Source: SVTX01 sp045538195 (lineage in GTDB: Bacteria > Bacillota > Clostridia > Oscillospirales > CAG-272). From it: 61,147 bases of DNA. Below are positions 33,381 through 42,827 of this stretch, piece by piece. Every line of letters begins with the position of its first letter. Positions within the stretch are counted from its first letter, which is position 1. The position numbers were made by a program, and so were the translations under genes. The stretch is from contig JAZSRA010000029.1 of assembly GCA_045538195.1 (NCBI GenBank), forward strand, positions 1 to 61,147, given 5' to 3'. The notes under the pieces are model-generated. The model saw only the letters and a list, made by a program, of their open reading frames with translations, was not told the origin of the DNA and searched no databases.

Positions 33381-34582
33381 AAGTCTTACAAATCAACGCC
33401 GTGTACGGATTTAAAAGCACGGGTGTTATCGTAAAAGATATAGGCGATATGCTGTCCAAAAACGGAGATAAAGCCTATTTCGCTTATCAAACGACGAATA
33501 AAGAGCTTGAAAATGGCTTTTTGGTCGGAAATAAGCTTGATTGGAAATGGCACGCCGTCCACGCCCGCTTGTTCGGAAAGCAGGCTTATGCGAGCAAAAG
33601 CGCCACGAAAAAGCTTATAAAGTGGATAGATAAAATTCAGCCCGACGTCGTCCATTTTCACAATTTGCATAGCAACTACATAAATCTCAATATGCTTTGT
33701 GATTATCTGGCTGCGGAAAGGATACCCACTGTGATCACAATGCACGATTGCTGGTATTTCACGGGAAAATGCACTCATTATGCCGCGGTCAAATGCGATA
33801 AGTGGCAAAAGGAGTGTGGAAATTGTCCGCTTAATAAAGCAGAGCAGCCGAGTTTATTTTTCGATAGTACCTATAAGGTACTGCGCGATCGAACCGAGCA
33901 TTTGCTGAAATTACCGCGGCTGACCTTGGTCGGATGTAGCAGGTGGATCGCAAACGAGGCGGAAAAATCGAGGCTCGGCTCGGCAGATATACAAGTTGTG
34001 TATAACGGTGTTGACACGGAGATTTTCAAGCCTCATGAGAGTTCGATTCGCGAGGAGCTTGGAACAGAAGGTAATTTTGTCATTCTCGGAATGGCGGATA
34101 AGTGGTTTGCCGATCAAAATCGTGATATCGTCGAAAAGCTTATTAAGGCTCAGTATGAAAACACCAAAATTGTCATCGTCGGTTGCAGGGAACAACAAAA
34201 AGAATATTTTTCGCGTTTTGAAAACGTTGTTACGGTTGGTTATGTTACGGACAGGCATCGTCTCTCGGATATTTATGCCTCTGCTGACATATTCGTTAAC
34301 CTGACGAGAGCTGATACTCTACCGACAGTCAATATGGAAAGCATCTGTTGCGGCACACCGGTTATAACCTTCGATTCTTGCGGAAGTCCCGAGCTGGTTG
34401 ACGAGGAATGTGGTTTTATCGTCAAAGAAGGCGACTATGAAGGCTTGATCGCCGCGATAGAGAAGGTCAAGAGCAACCCCCTTGGCTTTGATGTGCAAAA
34501 GCAGCATCAAAAATTTGATAAAAACGAGTGCTATAAAAAGTACTTGGATATTTATAAACGTATAAGTGAGAATGTAAAATGA
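33377..34582 (+). CDS. Glycosyltransferase family 4
   Basis: 401 residues. It opens with MKVLQINAVYGFKSTG, a common start for this GT4 group, with HFHNLHSNYINL near 93 and TMHDCWYFTGKCTHY near 123. A Cys cluster (CTHY, KCDKW, ECGNCP near 130-150) is characteristic and may bind a metal. The donor-binding region is near 290-340 (ADTLPTVNMESICCGTPVI). ATGA overlaps on both sides show tight coupling in the operon. Confidence 0.87.
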   Translation: MKVLQINAVYGFKSTGVIVKDIGDMLSKNGDKAYFAYQTTNKELENGFLVGNKLDWKWHAVHARLFGKQAYASKSATKKLIKWIDKIQPDVVHFHNLHSNYINLNMLCDYLAAERIPTVITMHDCWYFTGKCTHYAAVKCDKWQKECGNCPLNKAEQPSLFFDSTYKVLRDRTEHLLKLPRLTLVGCSRWIANEAEKSRLGSADIQVVYNGVDTEIFKPHESSIREELGTEGNFVILGMADKWFADQNRDIVEKLIKAQYENTKIVIVGCREQQKEYFSRFENVVTVGYVTDRHRLSDIYASADIFVNLTRADTLPTVNMESICCGTPVITFDSCGSPELVDEECGFIVKEGDYEGLIAAIEKVKSNPLGFDVQKQHQKFDKNECYKKYLDIYKRISENVK

Positions 34583-35649
34583 TCTATTACGGAATTGCGG
34601 CAATTTCACCTCTTGTTATGTGGCTTGTATACGGATACATAACCGGAGATAATGAAATTGACGAAAAGCAAAAAATCAAATTAAGAAATTTTCTTGCGGT
34701 GATAGCAATATTACCTATGTTTTTGTTGTTCGTTCTTCGATACAAATACATAGGTGCCGATACCATTGGTTACGTAAGATTTTTTCAAAACGAAATCAGA
34801 ACCTTGTCTTTTGTAGAACTGTTAAATCAAGACTTAATGCGTATTGAGATAGGATACCGTTTATACGTAAAGCTGATTTCATTGTTTACGGACAATTATA
34901 CCGTGTTTTTCTTGGTAAACGGCATAGTTATTTTTGGAACTTTGCTTCATTTCGCAAAGAAATATACCGAAAATCCTTTCGTGTTTTTCTTTATGTTTAT
35001 GACCTTGGGTACGTACAGCTTTGTTGAAACAGGACTTAGACAGACCCTTGCTATGATGATTTGTCTATGGGCGTTTGATTTCATTAAAGACAAAAAGATA
35101 ATTCGTTTTATTCTTTTGGTTATATTGGCGTCTCTGTTCCATCAATCGGCATTTGTTTTCCTTTTGCTGCTTCCTTTATCGTTAATTAAAAGAACCGACT
35201 GGATAATTTTGACCCATGTGATAATGGCATTTATATTTTTTGTGGGTTTTGGTGCCTTTCAAGAGCTTTTCAATCAGCTTTTGGGATATGAATACTCCAT
35301 CGAGGAAACGGGAAACGGCGGAATATTCTTTCTGTTAGTATTGATACTGTTTGCGTTTTCGCTCTTTATGATGTATAATCAAGACCCGAAAATTGAGGGA
35401 CAGTCGTTAATTATGCAGCTTTCACTTTTGACCGTTACGTTTTGGCTTTTGAGATTGATCTCGCGTACCGCAGAGCGTATTAGCTTTTATTTTATTTACG
35501 GTTTATACATGTATTTTTCTCAAGCGTTACTCTGCCATAAAGATAAGCTATCAAGCATTATGAAGATTGCTCTGGTTGCGGCTTGTTTTATTTTGTTTGT
35601 TTGGCGAAACGTTGATGCAAGCTATTTATTCTTCTGGGAGGGAGTGTAA
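34579..35649 (+). CDS. EpsG family polysaccharide polymerase (Wzy-like)
   Basis: 356 residues with about ten membrane segments. The features of the EpsG group are Arg in RYKYIGADTIGY near 55 and a large loop with GLRQTLAMMICLWAF near 152. These proteins polymerise repeat units on the outer face of the membrane in Wzx/Wzy-type pathways. The overlapping starts and the presence of a Wzx-type flippase downstream support that role. Confidence 0.85.
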   Translation: MIYYGIAAISPLVMWLVYGYITGDNEIDEKQKIKLRNFLAVIAILPMFLLFVLRYKYIGADTIGYVRFFQNEIRTLSFVELLNQDLMRIEIGYRLYVKLISLFTDNYTVFFLVNGIVIFGTLLHFAKKYTENPFVFFFMFMTLGTYSFVETGLRQTLAMMICLWAFDFIKDKKIIRFILLVILASLFHQSAFVFLLLLPLSLIKRTDWIILTHVIMAFIFFVGFGAFQELFNQLLGYEYSIEETGNGGIFFLLVLILFAFSLFMMYNQDPKIEGQSLIMQLSLLTVTFWLLRLISRTAERISFYFIYGLYMYFSQALLCHKDKLSSIMKIALVAACFILFVWRNVDASYLFFWEGV

Positions 35650-36626
35650 TGAACGAAAAGATTTCGGTAATTATACCCGCATATAATTCTGAGGAATATA
35701 TATGCGAATGTATAGAATCTGCTTTGAACCAAACTCACAAGAATCTTGAGCTGATAGTTGTTAACGATGGCTCTGCCGACAATACGGGTTTAATTTTGGA
35801 AAAATATGCCGACAAATATGAAAACGTCAAGGTGATAACTACCGAAAACGGCGGAGTTTCCCGTGCGAGAAACGTGGGACTGGATAATGCTCACGGTGAT
35901 TACATCATGTTTTTGGATTCGGACGATTTATTGGTTACTAACGCGGTTGAGATATTGTTGCAGGATTTGAAAGATAATAATGCGGATATTGCGATAGGTT
36001 CAATGAATAGTGAAATGAGTAATTGCCACGCAGATTTAGAAGGAACTGACGTATGTATTTGGTGCAAAACGCAGGCTTTGGAAAAATCATTGGAGGACGA
36101 TCCTTTTACTTATTCTTCTTGCGCTAAGCTATACAAAAAGCATGTTTTAGACAACGTGAGATTTGTTGAAGGAAGAAGGATCCACGAAGATAGTTATTTT
36201 GTTTTCAGAGTGTTTCTGAATAAGCCTACCGTTGTGGTGCGAGACGTTTTTATATACAAATATCGTGTTAATGAAAACAGCGCATCACATGCCGAGTTTT
36301 CTGAAAAGTACTTTGATATTTTATACTTCGCTGAAGAAAAATATAAAAAGATCGAAGCCGATCATTCGGAATTGTTGGACAAGGCTAAAAATATGTTGGT
36401 AAAATCGAATATTGCGATGTTACAATGCTTATTGAACACCAACGAGAAAAAGTATAAAAAGGATATCAAAAAATGTATTCGCGAGGTTAAGAAATACAAG
36501 AATTATTTCTTGCCCACGTTTACCGGAGATAAAAAGCGATTTGCTATCGTCATATATAACCTGTACGGCATATATAAGCTGCTTTATCAATTGAAATACA
36601 GAAAACGAATAAAAAAGGCGAGATAA
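35649..36626 (+). CDS. Glycosyltransferase family 2
   Basis: 325 residues, GT-A fold. It opens KISVIIPAYNSEEYI, with NDGSADNTG near 39 and the metal-binding DSDD in MFLDSDDLL near 91. HEDSYF near 178 supplies the usual acidic catalytic region. The C-terminus is Lys-rich and probably membrane-associated. Overlaps the polymerase stop by one base. Donor unknown. Confidence 0.9.
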   Translation: MNEKISVIIPAYNSEEYICECIESALNQTHKNLELIVVNDGSADNTGLILEKYADKYENVKVITTENGGVSRARNVGLDNAHGDYIMFLDSDDLLVTNAVEILLQDLKDNNADIAIGSMNSEMSNCHADLEGTDVCIWCKTQALEKSLEDDPFTYSSCAKLYKKHVLDNVRFVEGRRIHEDSYFVFRVFLNKPTVVVRDVFIYKYRVNENSASHAEFSEKYFDILYFAEEKYKKIEADHSELLDKAKNMLVKSNIAMLQCLLNTNEKKYKKDIKKCIREVKKYKNYFLPTFTGDKKRFAIVIYNLYGIYKLLYQLKYRKRIKKAR

Positions 36627-36631
36627 AATTA

Positions 36632-37828
36632 ATGAAGAAAAAAATCTTGTTGGTATCCAGCAGTCTTGCCACGGGCGGACTAGAAAAATGCTTGATAAAT
36701 CTTTGCGATAATTTCGATTATGACAAGTATGAGGTGGATCTGTACCTTTTCAACGAGGGCAGAGACCTGCTTCCTAAATTGAATAAAAACGTCAACCTTT
36801 TGTCTAATTCTCCGTACTATGCAGACGTATATAACCGTTCCTTCGGCAGTAGCGTTAAAACGCTTTTGAAAAAGGGAGAGTGTGGATTGGCGCTGTATCG
36901 AGTCAGCCGTTTTGTTCGTATTCGCTTGGGAAGTAAAAAATTCACCTGCGGCGATTGGAAGCATATGAAAAAAACTATGTTGAAGATCGACAAGCACTAT
37001 GACGTCGCGATAGGATTTGAAGAAGGTTCAGCGTGTTACTACGTTGCCGACTGCGTGAGTGCCGACGTTAAGCTCGGCTGGATACATACCGATATCAAAA
37101 AGATCAACAACAATAAAAAGCTTGATGAGAATGCCTTCAAAAAGCTTGATCAAGTAATCACGGTGTCTCAAAATTCCTTGCGAAGTTTGAGGGAAGTGTA
37201 TCCCGAATTTGCGGATAAGTTTAAATGTATCATTCTGCCAAGTTTGTTGAATTATGACGAAGTTGATCGATTGGCACAGGATCCCAACAAAATGTCCGGA
37301 GATGAGATCAAAATTCTGTCGATTGGCAGGTTGGTCGAGTTGAAGGGCTTCCACCTCTGCGTTCCCGCATGCAGACGCTTGATAAACGAAGGTTATAAAA
37401 TCAAGTGGTACGTGGCGGGCGAAGGGGATTTCCGCGGAGAGATCGAAGCTGAAATCGAAAAATATAGTCTGAAAGATCATTTTATCCTGCTTGGGAATTG
37501 CGAAAATCCATATACCTATATGAAAAGCGCGGATATATGCGTTCAGCCTTCAAGCTACGAGGGCTATTCGGTAGCGGTTTTTGAGGAAAAATATTTCAAA
37601 AAAGCAGTTGTCGTTACGAATATTCCAAGTAATTTTGAGATGATCACAGACAAAAAGAACGGTATTATTATCGAGAGGACGTCTGATGATATATACCGAG
37701 GAGTAAAATATTTCCTCGATGATCCTGTGGCTCGCTTGCAATTGGGACAAACGCCGGTAAACGGACTTTCCAATAACCGACAGATCATCGAAGAAATAGA
37801 GAAGAGCTTTGAAAGAGAGGACATTTAA
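36632..37828 (+). CDS. Glycosyltransferase family 4
   Basis: 398 residues. N-terminal SSSLATGGLEKCLINL is the usual GT4 acceptor-domain glycine motif. C-terminal ILSIGRLVELKGFHL is near 227 and the EX7E region PSSYEGYSVAVFEEKYF near 307. Similar to capsule glycosyltransferases that act after the first sugar. One-base overlap with the next gene. Confidence 0.88.
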   Translation: MKKKILLVSSSLATGGLEKCLINLCDNFDYDKYEVDLYLFNEGRDLLPKLNKNVNLLSNSPYYADVYNRSFGSSVKTLLKKGECGLALYRVSRFVRIRLGSKKFTCGDWKHMKKTMLKIDKHYDVAIGFEEGSACYYVADCVSADVKLGWIHTDIKKINNNKKLDENAFKKLDQVITVSQNSLRSLREVYPEFADKFKCIILPSLLNYDEVDRLAQDPNKMSGDEIKILSIGRLVELKGFHLCVPACRRLINEGYKIKWYVAGEGDFRGEIEAEIEKYSLKDHFILLGNCENPYTYMKSADICVQPSSYEGYSVAVFEEKYFKKAVVVTNIPSNFEMITDKKNGIIIERTSDDIYRGVKYFLDDPVARLQLGQTPVNGLSNNRQIIEEIEKSFEREDI

Positions 37829-39021
37829 TGAAGATATTATATGTAGCTGCGTATCCTGACAATGAATTTAATAAAAAGCTTGAAAGGGGAGTAGTGCTAA
37901 GTCAAGCAGCCCAAAAATTTAACAAGCTTTATATCAAAGGCTTTTGTTTGAATGACCTTGATGTGGATGTAGTTTTGTTTGATAATGATATTGATGAAAA
38001 AATTATCAAAGAAGAATATAATGGCAAAACAATTACGTTCTATATTCAAAACTTGTCGGGAAATTTATTACAAAAACAAAATAATAAAAAACGACATGTG
38101 CGGAATGTTATTAAGAACTATAAAAAAAGCGAAAATTGTGGGATAGTTGTAATCGATGCTCTTTGTCCTGCGGCTTATGAAATCACTAAAATAGCAAAAA
38201 AACACGGGCTTAACATAGTAACTATAGTTACCGATTTGTTAGAAGACACAGTAAATAAAAAGCAAATAATCAACGTGCTAAGAAACAAAGTTCAATGTTT
38301 TGAATTCTATAGACAATTCAAATTGTCAGATTATATTATACTTTTATCGGGCGCGATGATAGAAAAAATGCCTGATAAAAACGCTAAATATGAAGTGTTC
38401 AACGGTATTTGTGATTATGAAATTTTAAATAATACAGAGCAAGTGGAAAAATATGCCAAAAAGGTTTTGGTTTATACTGGCGAGATAAGAAAAATGTACG
38501 GTATTCATAATTTGGTAGAGGCGTTTCTTGCTATGAATAGGTCCGATGCCGAATTGTGGTTGTTTGGTAATGGATTACAGTTTTATCCTGAGCTTCAAAA
38601 AACAATATCAGAGAATCCTTCTGTGAAATATATGGGTATAAAGCCTAATGATGAAATTGTTGAAATCCAGCGCAACGCGACTTTGTTAATCAATCCAAGA
38701 CTTACTGAAAATTACGGCGACTATATAAAATATTCATTTCCCTCCAAGAACATAGAATACATGCTCTCCGGCACTCCTTGTGTTACAACAAGACTTCCAG
38801 CAATAAGCGAGGAATATAATGAATTTGTTTTCTTCTTTGGCGACGAATCGCCAGAGGGGATGAAAGAAGTATTGGAAGCTTGTTTGAATATCCCAAATGA
38901 TGAGTTAATAAACAAGGGTGAAAGGGCAAGAAACTTTGTGTGGAGAAAATTAAATAACAAGGATGTAACAAAAAAGATTTTGTCATCTTTGAGTTTCTAT
39001 AATGAGAATGAAGATCGGTAA
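37828..39021 (+). CDS. Glycosyltransferase (GT4-like)
   Basis: 397 residues, GT-B fold. The N-terminal half is unusual and A+T-rich. The C-terminal half carries VLVYTGEIRKMYGIHNLV near 212, ELWLFGNG near 245, LINPRLTEN near 287 and FPSKNIEYMLSGTPCV near 306, typical donor-site elements. Followed by a 59-bp gap with no promoter recognised before the flippase gene. Confidence 0.8.
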   Translation: MKILYVAAYPDNEFNKKLERGVVLSQAAQKFNKLYIKGFCLNDLDVDVVLFDNDIDEKIIKEEYNGKTITFYIQNLSGNLLQKQNNKKRHVRNVIKNYKKSENCGIVVIDALCPAAYEITKIAKKHGLNIVTIVTDLLEDTVNKKQIINVLRNKVQCFEFYRQFKLSDYIILLSGAMIEKMPDKNAKYEVFNGICDYEILNNTEQVEKYAKKVLVYTGEIRKMYGIHNLVEAFLAMNRSDAELWLFGNGLQFYPELQKTISENPSVKYMGIKPNDEIVEIQRNATLLINPRLTENYGDYIKYSFPSKNIEYMLSGTPCVTTRLPAISEEYNEFVFFFGDESPEGMKEVLEACLNIPNDELINKGERARNFVWRKLNNKDVTKKILSSLSFYNENEDR

Positions 39022-39080
39022 GACTTCGCTTGCATTATTATGCTCAAGTCAAAACTTAGATGTAGTGAAAGGTTAACAAA

Positions 39081-40562
39081 ATGAATGAATCGCAAATAAA
39101 ACAAAGAGCGATATCGGGCGTGTTTTGGAAATTTCTAGAAAGAATGGGCGCTCAATTGGTTTCGATGATAGTCTCAATTATTCTAGCTCGCATTCTTACA
39201 CCTGATGACTATAGTGTCGTTAGTATTGTCGCTATATTTTTTACTTTTTGCAACATGTTTATAAACAGCGGCTTAAGTAGTGGACTTGTTCCGCAAAAAA
39301 AAGTAGACGAATTGGACTATTCTTCTGTTTTGTATGCCAACATTGCAATGGCGTGTTTGCTGTATTTGTTGGTGTTTTTCGGTGCACCGTACGTTGCAAA
39401 ATTGTACGATAAGCCTATATTGACGCCTGTTATGCGTGTAATGGGATTGAATTTTTTCCTGTATTTAATAAAGTCTGTTTTTACGGCTAAGATTTCACGT
39501 GATCTAGAATTTAAAAGATTTTTCTTTGCAACGATCGTTGGAACTATTATATCGGCCATTGTTGGAATATCTATGGCGTTAAACGGATTTGGTCCGTGGG
39601 CATTAGTTGCGCAACAGTCAACGAATGCATTGGTTGATACCGTTTTCCTTTGTGTAGTATCCAAGATTAGATTTGTTCCGAAATTTTCAATTAAGCGACT
39701 GAAACCGCTGGCAAGTTTCAGCTGGAAAATATTAGTTTCGAACTTTGTGGGTACCATTTGCGAAACATTGACCCCTTTGGTTATTGGATTGAAATTCTTA
39801 CCAGTTGATCTTGCATATTATCACAAGGGAGAAAATTTCCCCAAAACTATTAGTAATTCTTTAGAAAGTATTTTTTCATCTGTTCTTTTTCCAACAATAA
39901 GCAAAGTTAATGACGAGAAAAGTGCGGTTCTAAGATTTGCAAGAAGATTCTTTTCATCTTCCTCTTATTTTATTTTTTCCGCTATGTTTGGACTAATGGC
40001 GGTTTCCGAAAATTTTATAAATGTAATTTTAACGGATAAATGGTTGCATGCTTTACCATTTTTCCGAATATTTTGCATTTATTATATGTTTTATTTTATT
40101 TCACTGGGCAGTGCCCAAATTTACAAGGCAATTGGTCGTCCAGATGTGTTTTTGAAACTGGAAGTTATAAGAAAAGTGTTGTCTATTATTGTATTATTGC
40201 TATTTACGATTATAAGCTCAACGGTTATGGTTTTTGCTTTTGCTATGTTATTTATTATCTCAATGTTTTTGATAATTGATAGCATTGCTTTGAAAAAACA
40301 CATTGGTTATAAGTTTAGATATCAGCTTTCGGATTTGTTGCCTAATCTTGTTATCTCCTTTATTATGTTTGTTTTGGTGTATATAATTGGGTTAGCAAAT
40401 CTAAACATATTTATCGAGTTGATTATACAGGTGGTCGTTGGAATAATATCCTATGTCGTACTTAGCCTTATTTTTAAAAATAACAATTTATCATTCACAG
40501 TAAATACAATAAAGTCATTTTGCTTCAGAAAGATGAAGAAAAGTACTGGAGATGGAAACTGA
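39081..40562 (+). CDS. Wzx-type polysaccharide flippase
   Basis: 493 residues, about 12-14 membrane segments, polysaccharide transport (PST/MOP) family. The N-terminus (GVFWKFLERMGAQLVSMIVSIILARIL, seen in pieces) is typical. It moves lipid-linked repeat units from the inner to the outer face of the membrane for polymerisation by the EpsG-like protein. Strongly A+T-rich. Its end overlaps the next gene by 11 bp. Confidence 0.92.
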   Translation: MNESQIKQRAISGVFWKFLERMGAQLVSMIVSIILARILTPDDYSVVSIVAIFFTFCNMFINSGLSSGLVPQKKVDELDYSSVLYANIAMACLLYLLVFFGAPYVAKLYDKPILTPVMRVMGLNFFLYLIKSVFTAKISRDLEFKRFFFATIVGTIISAIVGISMALNGFGPWALVAQQSTNALVDTVFLCVVSKIRFVPKFSIKRLKPLASFSWKILVSNFVGTICETLTPLVIGLKFLPVDLAYYHKGENFPKTISNSLESIFSSVLFPTISKVNDEKSAVLRFARRFFSSSSYFIFSAMFGLMAVSENFINVILTDKWLHALPFFRIFCIYYMFYFISLGSAQIYKAIGRPDVFLKLEVIRKVLSIIVLLLFTIISSTVMVFAFAMLFIISMFLIIDSIALKKHIGYKFRYQLSDLLPNLVISFIMFVLVYIIGLANLNIFIELIIQVVVGIISYVVLSLIFKNNNLSFTVNTIKSFCFRKMKKSTGDGN

Positions 40563-42816
40563 TAATATGCAAAACAAAAAAATAGGAATTATTACAGTAC
40601 ATAAAAACATCAATTACGGTGCAAATCTACAAGCCTTTGCAAGCTGTAAATATCTTAATAATAAAGGGTATAACTGCAGTGTGATCGACTATACTCTGCC
40701 AAGTCATGAAAAAAGCGCTCATTTGTTTTCGTGGCTGAAGCAATCTTGGGATGGAGAGAAAAACAAGTCTGTTTCTCGTAAGATCAAGCTTGCCGCCGCG
40801 CTCGTACTATCAGCTCCTTGGAAAAGTAGGAGATTAAAATCGTTTGCGAAATTTCGCAAAAATCACATCAGAATGACGCCTAAGTGCAGAAGTATTCAAG
40901 CGGTTGAGGGCTTGAATTTGGATACGGTAATTTGCGGAAGCGATCAGATCTGGAATCCGACTATAACCGAGGGTATAAATCCTATCTTTTTTGGTGCGAT
41001 CAATGGAATTAAGACTAAAATCTCTTATGCGGCGAGTGTCGGTAAGGACGAATTCGAGCCCACAGACGAGAAAAAGGCTAAAAAACTGGTAAGTGAGTTG
41101 GATTATTGCTCTGTCAGAGAAGAAAATACTGCACAGTATATAGCTTCGTTTACGGGAAAAAAGATTGAAACCGTGTGCGACCCCGTGTTCCTGTTAGAGA
41201 AGTCGGATTATGAAGCAGTATCATCAAAGCGGCTATTCAAAAAGGACTACGTTCTTTTATACAGCGTCGTACATAACGATGAACTGACGGCGATAGCAAA
41301 AGATTACGCCGATAAATACGGCATTGAATTGATAGAGATCTGTTCGGCAAAGGATAAGAATGCCACGCACAAACAGATCGTTGCATATGGTCCGTCTGAA
41401 TTTTTAAGTTGCTTCAAATACGCAAAAACCGTGTTTACCAATTCGTTTCACGGCACAGCGTTCTCTTTGATCTTTGAAAAGGATTTTTATATCGTTGATA
41501 ACAAAGCGGGCGGCTCACGTATCACCAATTTGCTTGGTAAGGTGGGCTTGATAGAACGCTTGATTTCCGCCCCGGTATCAAAGGATTTTGCTCCTATCGA
41601 TTACGCAGCGAGCAAAAAGCTTTTGAGCGAATACGTAAGCTCCTCCAAGGCTTTTTTAGACAAAGCGTTAAAGACGGACAAAAAAGAGTTTGCGGGTGAT
41701 GCCTGCGTGAGCTGCGGTGCTTGCGCGTCGGTCTGTAAGCTTGATGCAATCAGTCTGACAAGAACCACCGAGGGATTTCAGATCGCAACGATCGATCAGA
41801 ATAAATGCGTCGATTGTGGTATGTGTCGAAAGGTATGTCCCGCTTTAAACGAGGTCGATAAGTATCAGGATGCTGCCGAAGTGTACGCATTCAAGGCAGA
41901 TGATGAGCTGCGAAAAAATAGCACCTCGGGCGGCGCCTTTGCGGCGCTTGCTGATGCGGTAATAGCACAGAACGGAGTTTTTTACGGTGCTGCGCAGCTG
42001 GATGATTTTTCCGTAGCGCATATCCGTGGAGAGTCGTCTGACGATCTTACAAAAATGCAGGGAACAAAATATATACAAAGTGACCTGACCGCCTGCTACG
42101 CCCAGATCGAAAATGATCTGAAACAGGGAAGAAAAGTGCTTTTTTCGGGCACGCCTTGCCAGGTCGACGGAGTTAAACGTTTTATAAACGTCAAAAACCT
42201 CCCCGCAGAAAACTTCTTTGCAGTAGATATTATTTGTCACGGAGTGCCTTCTCCTGCGTTCTATCAGGCATATATACAGTGGCTGGAAAAAGAGTACGGT
42301 AGTAATGTCACGGAATATAAATTTCGCAGTAAAAAAATTTCTTGGCGCGGAAGCTCCTGCTATGCTAAATTGGCAAACGATCAGGAGTTGATAAACGACA
42401 AAAAGCTCTGCGCTTTTATGAACGTTTATTATTCGGATAATATCACTCGCGAAAGCTGTTATAGTTGCCCTTATACCTCGAAAAATCGCGTTGGTGATCT
42501 TACAATAAGCGATTACTGGGGCTTGGAGGATCTTGACAAGAGCTTCGAGGATGCGTTGGGTGTTTCGATGATACTTGTCAACACTGATAAGGGCAGAGCT
42601 TTGTTTGAACAGTCAAAAGGTGAGAAGATTGCGGGAAGTATAGGAGCAGCAAAGCAGCCTCAGCTCACAAAACCGACAGAACGCCCGCAAACCCGCGATG
42701 AATTTTGGATAGAGTACGAAAAAAATGGCATACAGCCGCTGCTTAAAAAACATGGCGGTGTCAGGCGCGACTCGATCAAAACAGCCATATACAAATTATA
42801 TAAGAAGATACGTTAA
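40552..42816 (+). CDS. Polysaccharide pyruvyltransferase fused to FrhB-like iron-sulfur flavoprotein
   Basis: 754 residues; an ATG at 40567 is an alternative start. The N-terminal part (about 6-350) is a polysaccharide pyruvyltransferase domain (ITVHKNINYGANLQA; CGSDQIWNPTI; TNSFHGTAFSLIF), which adds pyruvate ketals to sugars. A double 4Fe-4S ferredoxin domain follows (CVSCGACASVC near 385; CVDCGMCRKVCP near 418). The rest is an F420 hydrogenase/dehydrogenase beta-subunit (FrhB) domain (STSGGAFAAL; FSGTPCQVDG; DIICHGVPSP). Fusion and neighbours suggest redox modification of the polymer, but the reaction is unknown. Confidence 0.9.
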   Translation: METDNMQNKKIGIITVHKNINYGANLQAFASCKYLNNKGYNCSVIDYTLPSHEKSAHLFSWLKQSWDGEKNKSVSRKIKLAAALVLSAPWKSRRLKSFAKFRKNHIRMTPKCRSIQAVEGLNLDTVICGSDQIWNPTITEGINPIFFGAINGIKTKISYAASVGKDEFEPTDEKKAKKLVSELDYCSVREENTAQYIASFTGKKIETVCDPVFLLEKSDYEAVSSKRLFKKDYVLLYSVVHNDELTAIAKDYADKYGIELIEICSAKDKNATHKQIVAYGPSEFLSCFKYAKTVFTNSFHGTAFSLIFEKDFYIVDNKAGGSRITNLLGKVGLIERLISAPVSKDFAPIDYAASKKLLSEYVSSSKAFLDKALKTDKKEFAGDACVSCGACASVCKLDAISLTRTTEGFQIATIDQNKCVDCGMCRKVCPALNEVDKYQDAAEVYAFKADDELRKNSTSGGAFAALADAVIAQNGVFYGAAQLDDFSVAHIRGESSDDLTKMQGTKYIQSDLTACYAQIENDLKQGRKVLFSGTPCQVDGVKRFINVKNLPAENFFAVDIICHGVPSPAFYQAYIQWLEKEYGSNVTEYKFRSKKISWRGSSCYAKLANDQELINDKKLCAFMNVYYSDNITRESCYSCPYTSKNRVGDLTISDYWGLEDLDKSFEDALGVSMILVNTDKGRALFEQSKGEKIAGSIGAAKQPQLTKPTERPQTRDEFWIEYEKNGIQPLLKKHGGVRRDSIKTAIYKLYKKIR

Positions 42817-42827
42817 GGTGTTTACTT

